A stretch of 64,000 bases of DNA from Pseudomonas sp. PDM18 (GTDB taxonomy: Bacteria; Pseudomonadota; Gammaproteobacteria; Pseudomonadales; Pseudomonadaceae): the NCBI RefSeq assembly GCF_014852585.1, contig NZ_JACVBX010000006.1:1-64000 (forward strand), in the 5' to 3' direction. The notes beneath the pieces were generated by a model. It saw only the letters and a program-made list of their open reading frames with translations. It had not been told where the DNA came from and made no database searches. Position numbers and translations under genes: made by a program. Positions 45,700 through 56,375 of the stretch are shown in pieces (within the stretch, counting starts at the first letter, position 1; each line of letters starts with the position of its first letter).

Positions 45700-46077
45700 A
45701 TGCCACGGGGCGACAAAGACATGTACACCGACAAGCAGAAGCGAAAGGCCGAACACATCGAGGAAAGTTACGAGAGCCGTGGCGTCCCCAAGGACGAGGC
45801 AGAAGCCCGCGCCTGGGCCACGGTGAACAAACAGTCCGGCGGCGGCGAACGCACCGGCGGCTCAGGCCAGAAGAAGAGCGCACCGGCCAAGGCCGCCTCC
45901 CGCCGCAGCTCGGCCAAGCGCGCGGTGGCCACCAAGCGGGGTGAGCCACGCCCTGACCAGTCACTGGAGTCCATGACCAAGGCCGAACTGCTCAACCGCG
46001 CCCGGACCCGGCGCATTGCCGGTCGCTCGAGCATGCGCAAGCAACAGCTGATCGAGGCGCTACGCGGCGCGGCATAG
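45700..46077 (+). CDS. Basic protein with Rho-N/SAP-like C-terminus
   Basis: 125 residues. The N-terminal part is acidic-helical (KRKAEHIEESYESRGVPKDE). The middle is an Ala/Lys/Arg/Ser-rich linker (KKSAPAKAASRRSSAKRAVA). The C-terminal SMTKAELLNRARTRRIAGRS, then SMRKQQLIEAL, resembles the Rho N-terminal/SAP helix-extended-loop-helix fold that binds nucleic acid. Similar proteins are often labelled plasmid stabilisation protein without evidence. AAAGGAG precedes the ATG. GTGAAC with TCAAC 20 bases later lies upstream, one base longer than the usual spacing. Confidence 0.7.
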   Translation: MPRGDKDMYTDKQKRKAEHIEESYESRGVPKDEAEARAWATVNKQSGGGERTGGSGQKKSAPAKAASRRSSAKRAVATKRGEPRPDQSLESMTKAELLNRARTRRIAGRSSMRKQQLIEALRGAA

Positions 46078-46088
46078 CCACCTGCGGC

Positions 46089-46946
46089 TCAGCCATTCAC
46101 GACCGTCCCGCCGTTGACATGCAGCACCTGCCCGCTGACATACGAGGAATCGCTGCTGGCAAGGTAAACGTAGGCCGGGGCCAGCTCGTCGGGCTGCCCT
46201 GGCCGGCCCATGGGAGTGTTGGCGCCGAAGGTCGCCACTTCCTCGGCATCGAAGGTCGAGGGAATCAGCGGCGTCCAGATCGGCCCCGGCGCCACTGCAT
46301 TGACTCGGATGCCGCGCTTGACCAGATTCATCGCCAGCGAGCGGGTGAATGAGGTGATCGCGCCCTTGGTGGATGAATAGTCGATCAGTTTAGGGTTGCC
46401 CTTGTAGGCAGTGATCGAGGTGGTATTGACGATGGCGCCTCCCTCTCCCATCAACGGCAGCATCGCCTTGGTCAGCTGGAACATGCCGAAGATGTTGGTT
46501 CGGAATGTCCGTTCCCACTGTTGCTCCGTGATGTCTTCCAGACACTCCTGAGGATGCTGTTCCCCGGCGTTGTTCACGAGTACATCCAAACGTCCCCAGC
46601 GCTCCTCGACACGGCGAGCCACTTTCGCGCAGAAGTCCGCATCGGCCACATCGCCGGACATTTCCAGGCATTGCTGTCCGAGAGACTCGATGATCTGGCA
46701 GGTCTTGAGCGCATCCTCGGATTCATTGAGATAGAGCAACACCACGTCGGCGCGCTCGCGGGCGAACATGACCGCAACAGCACGGCCGATGCCACTGTCT
46801 CCACCGGTCACGATGGCGACCTTGCCGGCCAGCTTGGCGGCTGCGCGGTACTGGCCAGAGACGAACTCGGGCTGCGGGCGCATTTCCTCCTCCCGGCCTG
46901 GCTGCTGGTCCTGATGCTGTGGCGGCAGAGTTTGGGTTTCGCTCAT
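46089..46946 (-). CDS. Short-chain dehydrogenase/reductase (YghA-like)
   Basis: 285 residues. A long N-terminal lead (QTLPPQHQDQQPGREEEMRP) precedes the NADP site VAIVTGGDSGIGRAVAVMFA (about 43-62). NNAGEQHP (about 127-134) and YSSTKGAI with catalytic Tyr and Lys (about 190-197) complete the active site; the last residues close with VLHVNGGTVVNG. This is the YghA/YhdF-type extended-start SDR found in stress islands; substrate unknown. AAGGAG precedes the ATG, 39 bases after the metallothionein stop, so they share a message. Confidence 0.88.
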   Translation of the reverse strand: MSETQTLPPQHQDQQPGREEEMRPQPEFVSGQYRAAAKLAGKVAIVTGGDSGIGRAVAVMFARERADVVLLYLNESEDALKTCQIIESLGQQCLEMSGDVADADFCAKVARRVEERWGRLDVLVNNAGEQHPQECLEDITEQQWERTFRTNIFGMFQLTKAMLPLMGEGGAIVNTTSITAYKGNPKLIDYSSTKGAITSFTRSLAMNLVKRGIRVNAVAPGPIWTPLIPSTFDAEEVATFGANTPMGRPGQPDELAPAYVYLASSDSSYVSGQVLHVNGGTVVNG

Positions 46947-46985
46947 GAGGATCTCCTTCGATGCACCCTGGCATCTCGGATGGAT

Positions 46986-47162
46986 TTAGCCACGCGGCGG
47001 CTTTTGCTCGCCGCAGTGGCAATGCGTGTCCTGACAGTGCTTTTCGCCATCCGGATGGCCGTCGGCGCAGGCCTGGCAACAGTAGGCACGGCCTTCTCGG
47101 TACACGGCCGTAGCTCCCAGGCTGCAAGAGCAGCCAGGGCAGGAGCAGCGTTGTTCGTTCAT
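46986..47162 (-). CDS. Bacterial metallothionein
   Basis: 58 residues with ten cysteines: MNEQRCSCPGCSCSLGATAV, then YREGRAYCCQACADGHPDGE and KHCQDTHCHCGEQKPPRG. The CxCxxCxC start, CCxxC centre and CxCG end match SmtA/PmtA-type metallothioneins, with His contributing as in bacterial members. It binds Zn, Cd or Cu and can quench oxidants. GGAGGGA stands before the ATG. It is followed by the SDR gene in the same direction. Confidence 0.88.
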   Translation of the reverse strand: MNEQRCSCPGCSCSLGATAVYREGRAYCCQACADGHPDGEKHCQDTHCHCGEQKPPRG

Positions 47163-47196
47163 GAAAGCGTCCCTCCGGAAGTGATGGTCACACTGG

Positions 47197-47225
47197 GTTG
47201 GCCCAGGGCGGGAAGCTTGGTTCAG
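47197..47225 (-). promoter_or_regulatory. Possible ECF-type promoter for metallothionein-SDR
   Basis: Minus-strand CTGAACCA, then CCAAC 18 bases after CTGAAC, about 35 bases before the metallothionein ATG. One base off the TCAAC seen before the 148-residue gene. Confidence 0.35.
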
Positions 47226-47237
47226 GCTTTTTCACCA

Positions 47238-47423
47238 ATGGCGCGCCGCCAACTGGTGTTCATCACCTGCGGACGCTTCGACCATGACTATGCGGTAGGG
47301 CAACAGCAATCGAGTAAGGAGGACGCCAACTCGGACCTGCAACGATTCGCCCGTCTCTGGCTGCCGATGCTTTATCACCAGCGCGAGTTGGCCGACCAGT
47401 TGGTGGCTTCGCAGGCACCCTGA
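47238..47423 (+). CDS. Small hypothetical protein (61 aa)
   Basis: MARRQLVFITCGRFDHDYAV, then a helical remainder (ANSDLQRFARLWLPMLYHQR) ending LVASQAP. No good ribosome binding site is visible before this ATG, though third-base composition is coding-like. It ends ten bases before the convergent ligD stop. It occupies the place where, from memory, P. aeruginosa has a small hypothetical gene between ligD and the metallothionein. Confidence 0.4.
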   Translation: MARRQLVFITCGRFDHDYAVGQQQSSKEDANSDLQRFARLWLPMLYHQRELADQLVASQAP

Positions 47424-47433
47424 GCCTTCTCGT

Positions 47434-49971
47434 TCAGCCTTCCAGTTGCTCGATCATCCGGCGGGTCAGGCGCTGCTTGGTGTCGGCCCAGCCTGCCCAC
47501 GGATCGGCCGCAGCCAAACGCTCGTCGACGTTGGCGATCGTCCACTGATTCGCCGCCTTGAGCTTGGCAAGTTCATCGCGACTTACCGGCACCGACACCG
47601 GCAACCCCTCTCGAGCCCGCACCGACCAGACGCAGACTGTGCTGGCGCCGCGGGTATTACGCAGATAGTCGATGAAGATTTTCCCGACGCGGTTCTTTGG
47701 CCCCGAAACGACACTGAAACGGTCCGGCATCAGTTTGGCCATGTGCCGGCTGATGGCGTGGGCGAAGTCCTTCACCTCGTCCCAACTGTGACGCCGCTGC
47801 AGCGGCACGAGGATGTGCATGCCCTTGCCGCCGCTGGTCTTCAGGTACGCCGAGAGTCCTAGCTCATCCAGCAGCGTCAGGGTCAGCTGTGTTGCCTCGA
47901 TCATCTTCTGCCAGGGCAATGAGGGGTCCGGATCGAGATCCAGGATAAAGCGATCAGGCTTCTCCAGATCATCGAGGGCCGCGTTCCAGGTGTGCAGTTC
48001 CAGAGCACTCATCTGCGCAGCGCCCACCAACCCCTTGGCGGTGGCGATGCGCAGCAGCGGCGCATGCCCCGGATCGAGCTTCGGATCGAGCGACTGCGCG
48101 CCGGGGATTTCCGTGCGCGAGGCGTGGCGCTGAAAGAACTGCTCGCCACCCACGCCGTCCGGTACGCGGACCAGCGAAACCGGGCGATCTGCAAGCCAGG
48201 GCAGCAGACGCTCGGCGGCCTTCTCGTAGTAATGCGCCACGTCTATCTTGCGCAGCTTGCTGGCGGGGTCGATCACCCGATCCGGATGGGTGATGGTCAC
48301 TCCCTGGAGCGTGTTGGCCACTTTCCCCTTCGCGAACCTGGTGCGGGCTCCCTGGGCGGCCTTCTTCGGCTTCTCCTCGACGATGGCCTGCACCGGCTTG
48401 TCACTGCGCAGGCCGTGGAAGACAGCCTGGCGCACCAGGCCCTCGCGGGTCATTTCGGCGAAAGCGACTTCGCACAGCAATTGGGGGCGCAACCAGGTGA
48501 CGCCCCTGGCGTCCGCACCCTTGGGTGCTCCTTGAAGCGGGCAGGTCTTGCGCTGCAGCGGTTTGAGCTGGTGGTGAAGTGCTTTGAGGCTGGCAGCGCT
48601 GAAACCGGTTCCGACCTTGCCGGCATAGCGCAGCGCACCGTCCCGATCATGCAGCCCGAGCAGCAAGGCACCGAAGTGCGAGCGTGAGCCTTTGGGCTCG
48701 CTGAAACCGACAATGACGAACTCCTGCCGACGCTTGCACTTGAGCTTGATCCAATCATGCGAGCGCTTCTCCGAATATGTGCTGCCGGCCCGTTTGCCGA
48801 TGAGGCCTTCCAGGCCGAGACGACAGGCGCTGTCCAGGATGCTGCGTGGGTCGTCGGTGAAGTCTTCCGAGTAACGCAACGAATCATCTTTGTTGCCGCG
48901 CAGAACTCGCTGCAGGGCCTGACGGCGCTCTTCCAGCGGCTTGCCGCGATAGTCCACGCCGTCCAGCCAGAGCAGGTCGAACAGGGTGTAATGGATCGGC
49001 TTGGAGACATTGGCATCGAAAGCGTTCTGCAAGCGCTGGAAATCCGGGCGCCCTTCTTCGTCCATGACCAGGATCTCGCCGTCCAGCCAGGCGGACTGTA
49101 CGTCGAGCGCCGCCAGCGCCTTACTAAGCTCTGGTAGTTTCTTCGACCAGTCGTGGCCGTTGCGGGTCATTAACCGGACTTTGCCGCCATCGAGGCGAGC
49201 GAGGATGCGGTAGCCGTCGATCTTGATCTCGTAGCGCCAATCGCCGGTGGGCGGTGCTTCCACCAGCGTGGCGAGTTCCGGGGAAATGGTATCGGGCAGT
49301 TTGGCTTTACGCGTGGTCGTGGTCTTCTTCGTCGATGCCGTCGGCTTCGATCGTTCAGGCGTCTTGGGCGTCGCCTTCTTCACCTGGGAGGACTCACTGG
49401 GCAACGATTGCCCAGTCACGACGCTCTGCGGCTCTTCGGCGAGTATGTCGAAACGCGGATAATCCCGCGCCTGGTCATCGCGCCCCTTGATCAGGAACCA
49501 TTGCGGCTGGCGACCAGCCATACGGGTTCGCACCAGGTTCCAGCTGCCGGCGAGCTTGCTGCCTTCCAGGCGGAACTTCAGATGGCCGCTTTTAATGCCC
49601 TCGTGGGGGTCGCCGATAGGCGTCCAGCGGCCTTCGTCCCAGACGATTACATCGCCTGCACCGTAATGCCCTTCGGGTATGTGGCCCTCGAACCGCGCGT
49701 AGTCCAGCGGGTGGTCCTCCACCTGGATGGCCAGGCGCTTCACGCTCGGATCCAGGCAGGGGCCCTTGGGCACCGCCCAACTCTTCAGCACGCCATCCAG
49801 CTCCAGGCGAAAGTCGTAGTGCAGGTGGCTGGCGTCGTGTTTCTGCACCACGAAGGCGTGCTCACCAGCATGGCTGCTCGGCGCTTCACCGCTGGGTTCG
49901 GGGGTTCCGCTGAAATCACGCTTGCGGGCGTACTCCTTCAGGGTCTGATTCGAAACTGCGGTGCGGGCCAT
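47434..49971 (-). CDS. ligD: Multifunctional ATP-dependent DNA ligase D
   Basis: 845 residues in the Pseudomonas order phosphoesterase-ligase-polymerase. The 3'-phosphoesterase lies at about 38-165 (KHDASHLHYDFRLELDG, EGHYGAGDVIVWD). A Lys/Thr-rich linker covers 197-225. The ligase has nucleotidyl Lys250 in YEIKIDGYR. The C-terminal primase/polymerase shows FILDLDPDPSLPW and GGKGMHILVPLQRRHSWDEV. It repairs double-strand breaks with Ku. It starts three bases after the stop of the 148-residue gene, so it is second in that operon rather than next to ku. Confidence 0.94.
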   Translation of the reverse strand: MARTAVSNQTLKEYARKRDFSGTPEPSGEAPSSHAGEHAFVVQKHDASHLHYDFRLELDGVLKSWAVPKGPCLDPSVKRLAIQVEDHPLDYARFEGHIPEGHYGAGDVIVWDEGRWTPIGDPHEGIKSGHLKFRLEGSKLAGSWNLVRTRMAGRQPQWFLIKGRDDQARDYPRFDILAEEPQSVVTGQSLPSESSQVKKATPKTPERSKPTASTKKTTTTRKAKLPDTISPELATLVEAPPTGDWRYEIKIDGYRILARLDGGKVRLMTRNGHDWSKKLPELSKALAALDVQSAWLDGEILVMDEEGRPDFQRLQNAFDANVSKPIHYTLFDLLWLDGVDYRGKPLEERRQALQRVLRGNKDDSLRYSEDFTDDPRSILDSACRLGLEGLIGKRAGSTYSEKRSHDWIKLKCKRRQEFVIVGFSEPKGSRSHFGALLLGLHDRDGALRYAGKVGTGFSAASLKALHHQLKPLQRKTCPLQGAPKGADARGVTWLRPQLLCEVAFAEMTREGLVRQAVFHGLRSDKPVQAIVEEKPKKAAQGARTRFAKGKVANTLQGVTITHPDRVIDPASKLRKIDVAHYYEKAAERLLPWLADRPVSLVRVPDGVGGEQFFQRHASRTEIPGAQSLDPKLDPGHAPLLRIATAKGLVGAAQMSALELHTWNAALDDLEKPDRFILDLDPDPSLPWQKMIEATQLTLTLLDELGLSAYLKTSGGKGMHILVPLQRRHSWDEVKDFAHAISRHMAKLMPDRFSVVSGPKNRVGKIFIDYLRNTRGASTVCVWSVRAREGLPVSVPVSRDELAKLKAANQWTIANVDERLAAADPWAGWADTKQRLTRRMIEQLEG

Positions 49972-49974
49972 GGC

Positions 49975-50421
49975 TCATTGCTCCTCGTCGGGGTCGGAGT
50001 CATCCCAGGGTTTGCCGTCCAATGGGTGCACGCGGCCTTCCTCGGCTTCGTCCAGGCCAATGCCTCCGCCGATTTCACTTTCGCGGCGAATGTGCAGCTC
50101 CTTGTCCAACGGATTGCTGCCGGCCGGCTCCAGCGGCGATTCCCTGCCGTCCTCGTCGATCAGGGTTTCCGGCGCCAGATCGTCCATGCTCACACCATCT
50201 TCCACAGCGCTGTCACCCAGGGTTTCGCCACCGGTCTGGCCCATCTCACGGCGGCGCTGCGCGGGGAATTCACGCTCCACCTCTTCGGGCGAGCGCTCGT
50301 CGCCAATACGACCTTCGGGAGCCTTCTCGAAATCCAGCTCGCGCACACTGCCCATGCGGTCTTGGGTATCGTCGATCTCGATGTGCTGCGGATCAGGTTG
50401 TTTCTTGGGGGAACTAGTCAT
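49975..50421 (-). CDS. Acidic hydrophilic protein upstream of ligD (148 aa)
   Basis: Very acidic and probably disordered: MTSSPKKQPDPQHIEIDDTQ, then ERSPEEVEREFPAQRRREMG and an Asp/Glu-rich end (DDSDPDEEQ). No domain or hydrophobic segment. GGAGG lies nine bases before the ATG. It is the first gene of a two-gene operon with ligD and has a good ECF-type promoter 44 bases upstream. A stress-protectant role is possible but unproven. Confidence 0.7.
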   Translation of the reverse strand: MTSSPKKQPDPQHIEIDDTQDRMGSVRELDFEKAPEGRIGDERSPEEVEREFPAQRRREMGQTGGETLGDSAVEDGVSMDDLAPETLIDEDGRESPLEPAGSNPLDKELHIRRESEIGGGIGLDEAEEGRVHPLDGKPWDDSDPDEEQ

Positions 50422-50464
50422 GGCGCTGCCTCCAGGCTGAATGGTCCCGTTTGCGTTCAGGCCG

Positions 50465-50494
50465 GTTGAGCAGGCGCACGGCCCTGGAGTTCAG
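50465..50494 (-). promoter_or_regulatory. AlgU/sigma-E-like promoter for the ligD operon
   Basis: Minus-strand CTGAACTC, then TCAAC 19 bases after CTGAAC, close to the sigma-E -10 TCAAA. 44 bases before the ATG at 50421. Confidence 0.5.
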
Positions 50495-50545
50495 GTTTTC
50501 TGCCGGGAGGACCGGCAAGGGCAGGAAGCAATCCGACAGCCAGTC

Positions 50546-51679
50546 TCAGGCCAGTGCGCCAGCAGCCAACTGATTCTCTGCCAAGAGATAGTGCACCACT
50601 GCCACCAGCGCAGCCGACTCGGCGAGTCCTTCGCCACGTGCCGATTCATAAGCCTTGCGCTGCCGATCAGCGCTGTTGCCTTCCTCGATGATCCTTGTGG
50701 CATGGGCGAACAGGCGCTGGCTTTCGTCGCTCTGCCAGTCTCCAACGGCAGCCTCCGCGCGCTGGAGCCAATCCCGTGCACTGCTTACCTGATCGCCCTC
50801 CACTAGAAAGTGCCCCGCACAACCATACCGTCGCGCCTGCCAGAAGTTCTCCGCGAGCATGGCCCGCTGCCAGTGCGGCTCCGCAGGTTCGCGTGCATCC
50901 CGCGCCTGGCTTACCAGCAGGCGGAACAAACCGGCGACGCACAGCGCATCGTCGATCCGCGGGCAGGCGTCGGTTATGCGCAGTTCCAGGGTCGGGTAAT
51001 ACGCCGAGGGCCGCAGGAACCACCAGGCGTGGCCGGGCTCGTTCATCAGACCGCACTGCAGGAGCAATGCGATGTAGCGTCGCCACTGCGCCTCATCGGT
51101 GAATTGAGCTGGAGGCCCCATGCGCGGCCACTCCCCACAAAGCGATTGCCGATAGCTGGCCAGTCGAGTGTCTCGCCCACCCCAGAACGGCGATGACGCA
51201 CTCAGGGCGAGCAGCAGCGGCATCCAGGGCAACACGCGGTTCATAATGCGTACCCGGTCTGCACCGCGCACTTCCACATGCACGTGCAGACCGCAGAGCA
51301 GGCTTTGTCGCGCCACCCCGCCAACCTCGTCGAACAGTCGCTGATAGCGCGGCCGGAATGCCGGTGATTGGAGGTGCAGATGGGTAAAGGGATGGGCCGC
51401 GACGCAGAGGGGCTCCAGCCCGTGCGAGCACGATATCGCGCGCAGTCGATGGCGGCGGTCGCTCAGAAATGCCGCGGCCTCATCGAGCTGGCGCAAGACC
51501 GGGCTGACCAGTTCGTATTGGCACTGGAAGATTTCCTCCGCGAATTCCTCGCCCAGTACGCCACGGCAGGCATGGGAAAAGCCCAGTGGTACGTCGCGAG
51601 CGAGGTCCAGGCTGGCCGGGTCGAGCAGGAAGAACTCCTCCTCGATGCCGAATCGGGGCAACGAGCGGCGTGCTGGCAT
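50546..51679 (-). CDS. Carboxylate-amine ligase (GCS2/YbdK family)
   Basis: 377 residues. FGIEEEFFLLDPASLDLARD (residues 10-29) is the ATP/metal-binding start of the GCS2 family. CQYELVSPVLRQLDEAAAFL (about 53-72), THLHLQSPAFRPRYQRLFDE (about 99-118) and LRITDACPRIDDALCVAGLF (about 232-251) are further family blocks. Family enzymes form a gamma-glutamyl or similar amide bond with ATP; many, like YbdK, have weak glutamate-cysteine ligase activity and unknown true substrates. It is divergent from the diiron oxidase-methyltransferase pair. Confidence 0.85.
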   Translation of the reverse strand: MPARRSLPRFGIEEEFFLLDPASLDLARDVPLGFSHACRGVLGEEFAEEIFQCQYELVSPVLRQLDEAAAFLSDRRHRLRAISCSHGLEPLCVAAHPFTHLHLQSPAFRPRYQRLFDEVGGVARQSLLCGLHVHVEVRGADRVRIMNRVLPWMPLLLALSASSPFWGGRDTRLASYRQSLCGEWPRMGPPAQFTDEAQWRRYIALLLQCGLMNEPGHAWWFLRPSAYYPTLELRITDACPRIDDALCVAGLFRLLVSQARDAREPAEPHWQRAMLAENFWQARRYGCAGHFLVEGDQVSSARDWLQRAEAAVGDWQSDESQRLFAHATRIIEEGNSADRQRKAYESARGEGLAESAALVAVVHYLLAENQLAAGALA

Positions 51680-51707
51680 GGCGGACCTCGCGGGATGTGG
51701 TCATGGC

Positions 51708-51736
51708 TGGGACGCGGCGGCGCGAGTGAGGTTCAG
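51708..51736 (-). promoter_or_regulatory. Possible ECF-type promoter for the carboxylate-amine ligase
   Basis: Minus-strand CTGAACCT, then TCCCA 18 bases after CTGAAC, about 30 bases before the ATG at 51679. It lies in the divergent gap shared with the gene at 51842. Confidence 0.35.
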
Positions 51737-51841
51737 TCTTTCCGCCCTTCGACCCTGCACTTCGGCGTTTACTTGAAACCTTTGCTCGCCCTTCCACTCG
51801 CAAGGGAAAGCGTCCGCCATTTTTCGCACGAGGAGCCCCGC

Positions 51842-53212
51842 ATGACGACACCCGCCCCCCGGAATGCTGTCAGCTCGTACCGCGAGCACTGCTCCATCCG
51901 CGATCTCTATCACGCCCTGCTGCGCGCTCCGGAGAACCATCTGGAAAGCGCTGCTTCTTTTCTCGATGCGCAGTTGGGCTTGCTAAAAGCCGACGACGAG
52001 CTGCCCAACGACCCGCAACGCTGGGCCGACTGGCTCGCCAATCGAGCCGAGCGCAGCGCCCAGGGCTATGCCACCTACCTGCGCGAGCGCCACGAAGGAG
52101 CACCACGTCGGCATTTCACCAATCGCGCCCATGCCCTGCACTTCCTCCAGGCCATCGCTCCCACCAAACAGGTAGACGGCGCCTGGCTCTATGGCGTGCT
52201 CGAACACTGGAGTGACCCGCGCCTGCTGCCACTGGTACACACCTGCCTGGAAGAGCTGGGCCACGGCATCCCGGCGCGCAACCACGTGCTGGTGTACCAG
52301 CGCCTGCTGGACAGCCTCGGTTGCGATGCACCGCCCGACCTGAGCGACGCGCATTACCTGCAAGGCACCCTGCAACTGGCGCTGGGTTACCTGGCCGATG
52401 ACTACCTGCCCGAAGTGCTGGGCTACAACCTGGGATACGAGCTACCGCCGCTGCACCTGATGATCACCAGCAGTGAACTGCGCGAGCTGGGCATCGACCC
52501 GGAGTACTTCCGCTTGCACGTGACTATCGACAACGCCGCTACCGGCCACGGTCGCAAGGCACTGCAGGCGCTGCAGGCCAACCTGCCGCAATTGGGCGAT
52601 CGAGACGCCTTTCTGCGCCGAGTGCATGCCGGTTACCGGCTCAACGACGCGGGGCTTTCCAACCGCCAGTTGCTCGACGGCTTTGACCTGGAAGCCGAAG
52701 TAGTCGCCATGCTCGAGCGCAAGCGGCCTTTCGCCAGGCAGATGCATGACGACCGCGCGCGCATCGGCGGGCGCACGGTGAATCAGTGGATGGCTGGCCC
52801 CGGACGCATGGGCGAATTTCTGGTCGCATTGCAGAGACTCGGCTGGATCAAGCGTCATCAGGACCCTGCTCACAGTCGTCTCTGGGAACTGATAGCCGGG
52901 GACAGCGCCGCCATGTTCGGTGTATTCAATCCATACGAGCGGCAGCTGCTGCATGACTGGATTGCCGGCGAGTGGAGCGAACCATCGCAACGAAGTCCCT
53001 GGGCCGGCAGCGAGAAAGCCAGCGCAGTCCAACCGCCGGCGTGCTCGGAGTTCGCCAACGAGGAGCGCGCCCTGCTCAACGAGCTGTCCAGCCTTTCGCC
53101 TCGTAGCCGCATGCATCGTCTGGTCGCCCTCATGGCCCCGCACCGCCACTGGACACCCGCCGGGCTATTGGCCACGCGCATCTACACTGACAAACTGGGG
53201 ATCGAACCATGA
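51842..53212 (+). CDS. Haem-oxygenase-like iron-containing redox enzyme
   Basis: 456 residues. The central helical region carries a set of likely iron ligands: CLEELGHGIPARNH (Glu138, His141), DDYLPEVLGYNLGYE (Glu191), and FRLHVTIDNAATGHGRKALQ (His226, Asp230, His236). This matches the three-helix ligand pattern of haem-oxygenase-like diiron oxidases (HDO, Haem_oxygenas_2). These use O2 for N-oxygenation, C-C cleavage or desaturation of amino-acid or fatty-acid substrates. A separate C-terminal region of about 90 residues is of unclear fold. GAGGAG precedes the ATG; the longer frame to 51368 lies in the divergent gene. It overlaps the methyltransferase by four bases. Confidence 0.82.
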   Translation: MTTPAPRNAVSSYREHCSIRDLYHALLRAPENHLESAASFLDAQLGLLKADDELPNDPQRWADWLANRAERSAQGYATYLRERHEGAPRRHFTNRAHALHFLQAIAPTKQVDGAWLYGVLEHWSDPRLLPLVHTCLEELGHGIPARNHVLVYQRLLDSLGCDAPPDLSDAHYLQGTLQLALGYLADDYLPEVLGYNLGYELPPLHLMITSSELRELGIDPEYFRLHVTIDNAATGHGRKALQALQANLPQLGDRDAFLRRVHAGYRLNDAGLSNRQLLDGFDLEAEVVAMLERKRPFARQMHDDRARIGGRTVNQWMAGPGRMGEFLVALQRLGWIKRHQDPAHSRLWELIAGDSAAMFGVFNPYERQLLHDWIAGEWSEPSQRSPWAGSEKASAVQPPACSEFANEERALLNELSSLSPRSRMHRLVALMAPHRHWTPAGLLATRIYTDKLGIEP

Positions 53213-54159
53213 CGTCATTCTTCGACTCTCGCCTTGAAGCGCTGGTGCCGCTCGGCCAGGAACTGCAGGCGCAGGAATACCGCTTCACCACCGTTACGCC
53301 GGCAACCCACGCGCGCGTCAATGCCCGGCCGGAGAACCAACTGGCTGAAGATATTCAGGGCGTGTTCGGCTGGAGCCGACTGTTCTCCGATGAGGTAGTC
53401 AGCGAGCGCATGCTCGCCCTGCTGGAAACCGGCGGTCTGCTGCAACGCCAGGACAGTCAGTGGCGCAGTGCGGTGCGCTGGTCGAGCCTCGACGGGCAGC
53501 TGTTCGCCCACTCCGCCTACCCCACGGTGGAAACCGATGCGGTGTTCTTCGGTCCGGACACCTACCGTTTTGCCCACGCTCTGCACCAGCACCTCCAAAA
53601 TAGTGAGGCCGGCAACGTGCGTCGCGCCGTGGACATCGGTTGCGGTGCCGGTCCCGGAGCCATCCTCATTGCTCAGGCCTTTCCGGATGCGGAAGTCACC
53701 GCCGTGGACATCAATCCGCGCGCCCTGGACTTCACCCGCGCAAACGCCTACCTCGCCGGCATCGATGACCTGCAGATCCGCCAGAGCAACCTGCTCGACC
53801 ACATAGACGGGCAGTTCGACCTGATAGTCGCCAACCCGCCCTACCTGCTCGACCCGGACGAACGCACCTACCGCCACGGTGGCGGAGAGCTTGGCGGTGG
53901 CCTGTCGTTGCGCATCGTCGAAACCGCCCTGCGACGCTTGAACGTCGGTGGCACCCTGCTGCTCTATACCGGCGCAGCGGTAGTCAACGGTGAGGCCCCC
54001 CTGTGTCGTCAGCTGGACACATTGCTGAGCGATCGGCCAGTGAGCTGGCACTACGAGGAAATGGACCCGGATGTGTTCGGCGAAGAACTGGACAGCTCGG
54101 CTTACCAGCATGCCGAGCGGATCGCGGCGGTAAGGCTGACGGTGAAGCGGCTGGGCTGA
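53209..54159 (+). CDS. Class I SAM-dependent methyltransferase with NPPY motif
   Basis: 316 residues. SAM site AVDIGCGAGPGAILIAQAFP (about 140-159) and AVDINPRALDFTRANAYLAG (about 165-184), then LIVANPPYLLDPDERTYRHG (about 205-224). NPPY marks HemK/PrmC/RlmG-like enzymes acting on a planar nitrogen. An N-terminal domain of about 120 residues, not recognised, may bind the substrate. ATGA overlap with the diiron enzyme suggests they act on the same molecule (inference). Confidence 0.82.
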   Translation: MTSFFDSRLEALVPLGQELQAQEYRFTTVTPATHARVNARPENQLAEDIQGVFGWSRLFSDEVVSERMLALLETGGLLQRQDSQWRSAVRWSSLDGQLFAHSAYPTVETDAVFFGPDTYRFAHALHQHLQNSEAGNVRRAVDIGCGAGPGAILIAQAFPDAEVTAVDINPRALDFTRANAYLAGIDDLQIRQSNLLDHIDGQFDLIVANPPYLLDPDERTYRHGGGELGGGLSLRIVETALRRLNVGGTLLLYTGAAVVNGEAPLCRQLDTLLSDRPVSWHYEEMDPDVFGEELDSSAYQHAERIAAVRLTVKRLG

Positions 54160-54210
54160 CCTCTCGCAAAACGCTCAACCCGGCAGGCCTTATTCGTAGC
54201 GCCTTCTGAC

Positions 54211-54241
54211 CTGTAGGAGCGGGGCGCGGCCGCTCCTACAG
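54211..54241. repeat. REP-like palindrome
   Basis: CTGTAGGAGCGG and CCGCTCCTACAG are perfect 12-base inverted arms around GGCGCGG. This is the common Pseudomonas REP form (GTAGGAGC...GCTCCTAC). It lies between convergent genes and can serve as a bidirectional terminator. A half copy occurs at 33569-33590. Confidence 0.8.
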
Positions 54242-54248
54242 GGCCGAA

Positions 54249-56375
<2,127 letters not shown>

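Noticed and set aside
44384-45826. 480-codon open frame on the plus strand
   Set aside because: Antisense to glgP and out of frame with the real gene at 45700; no ribosome binding site.
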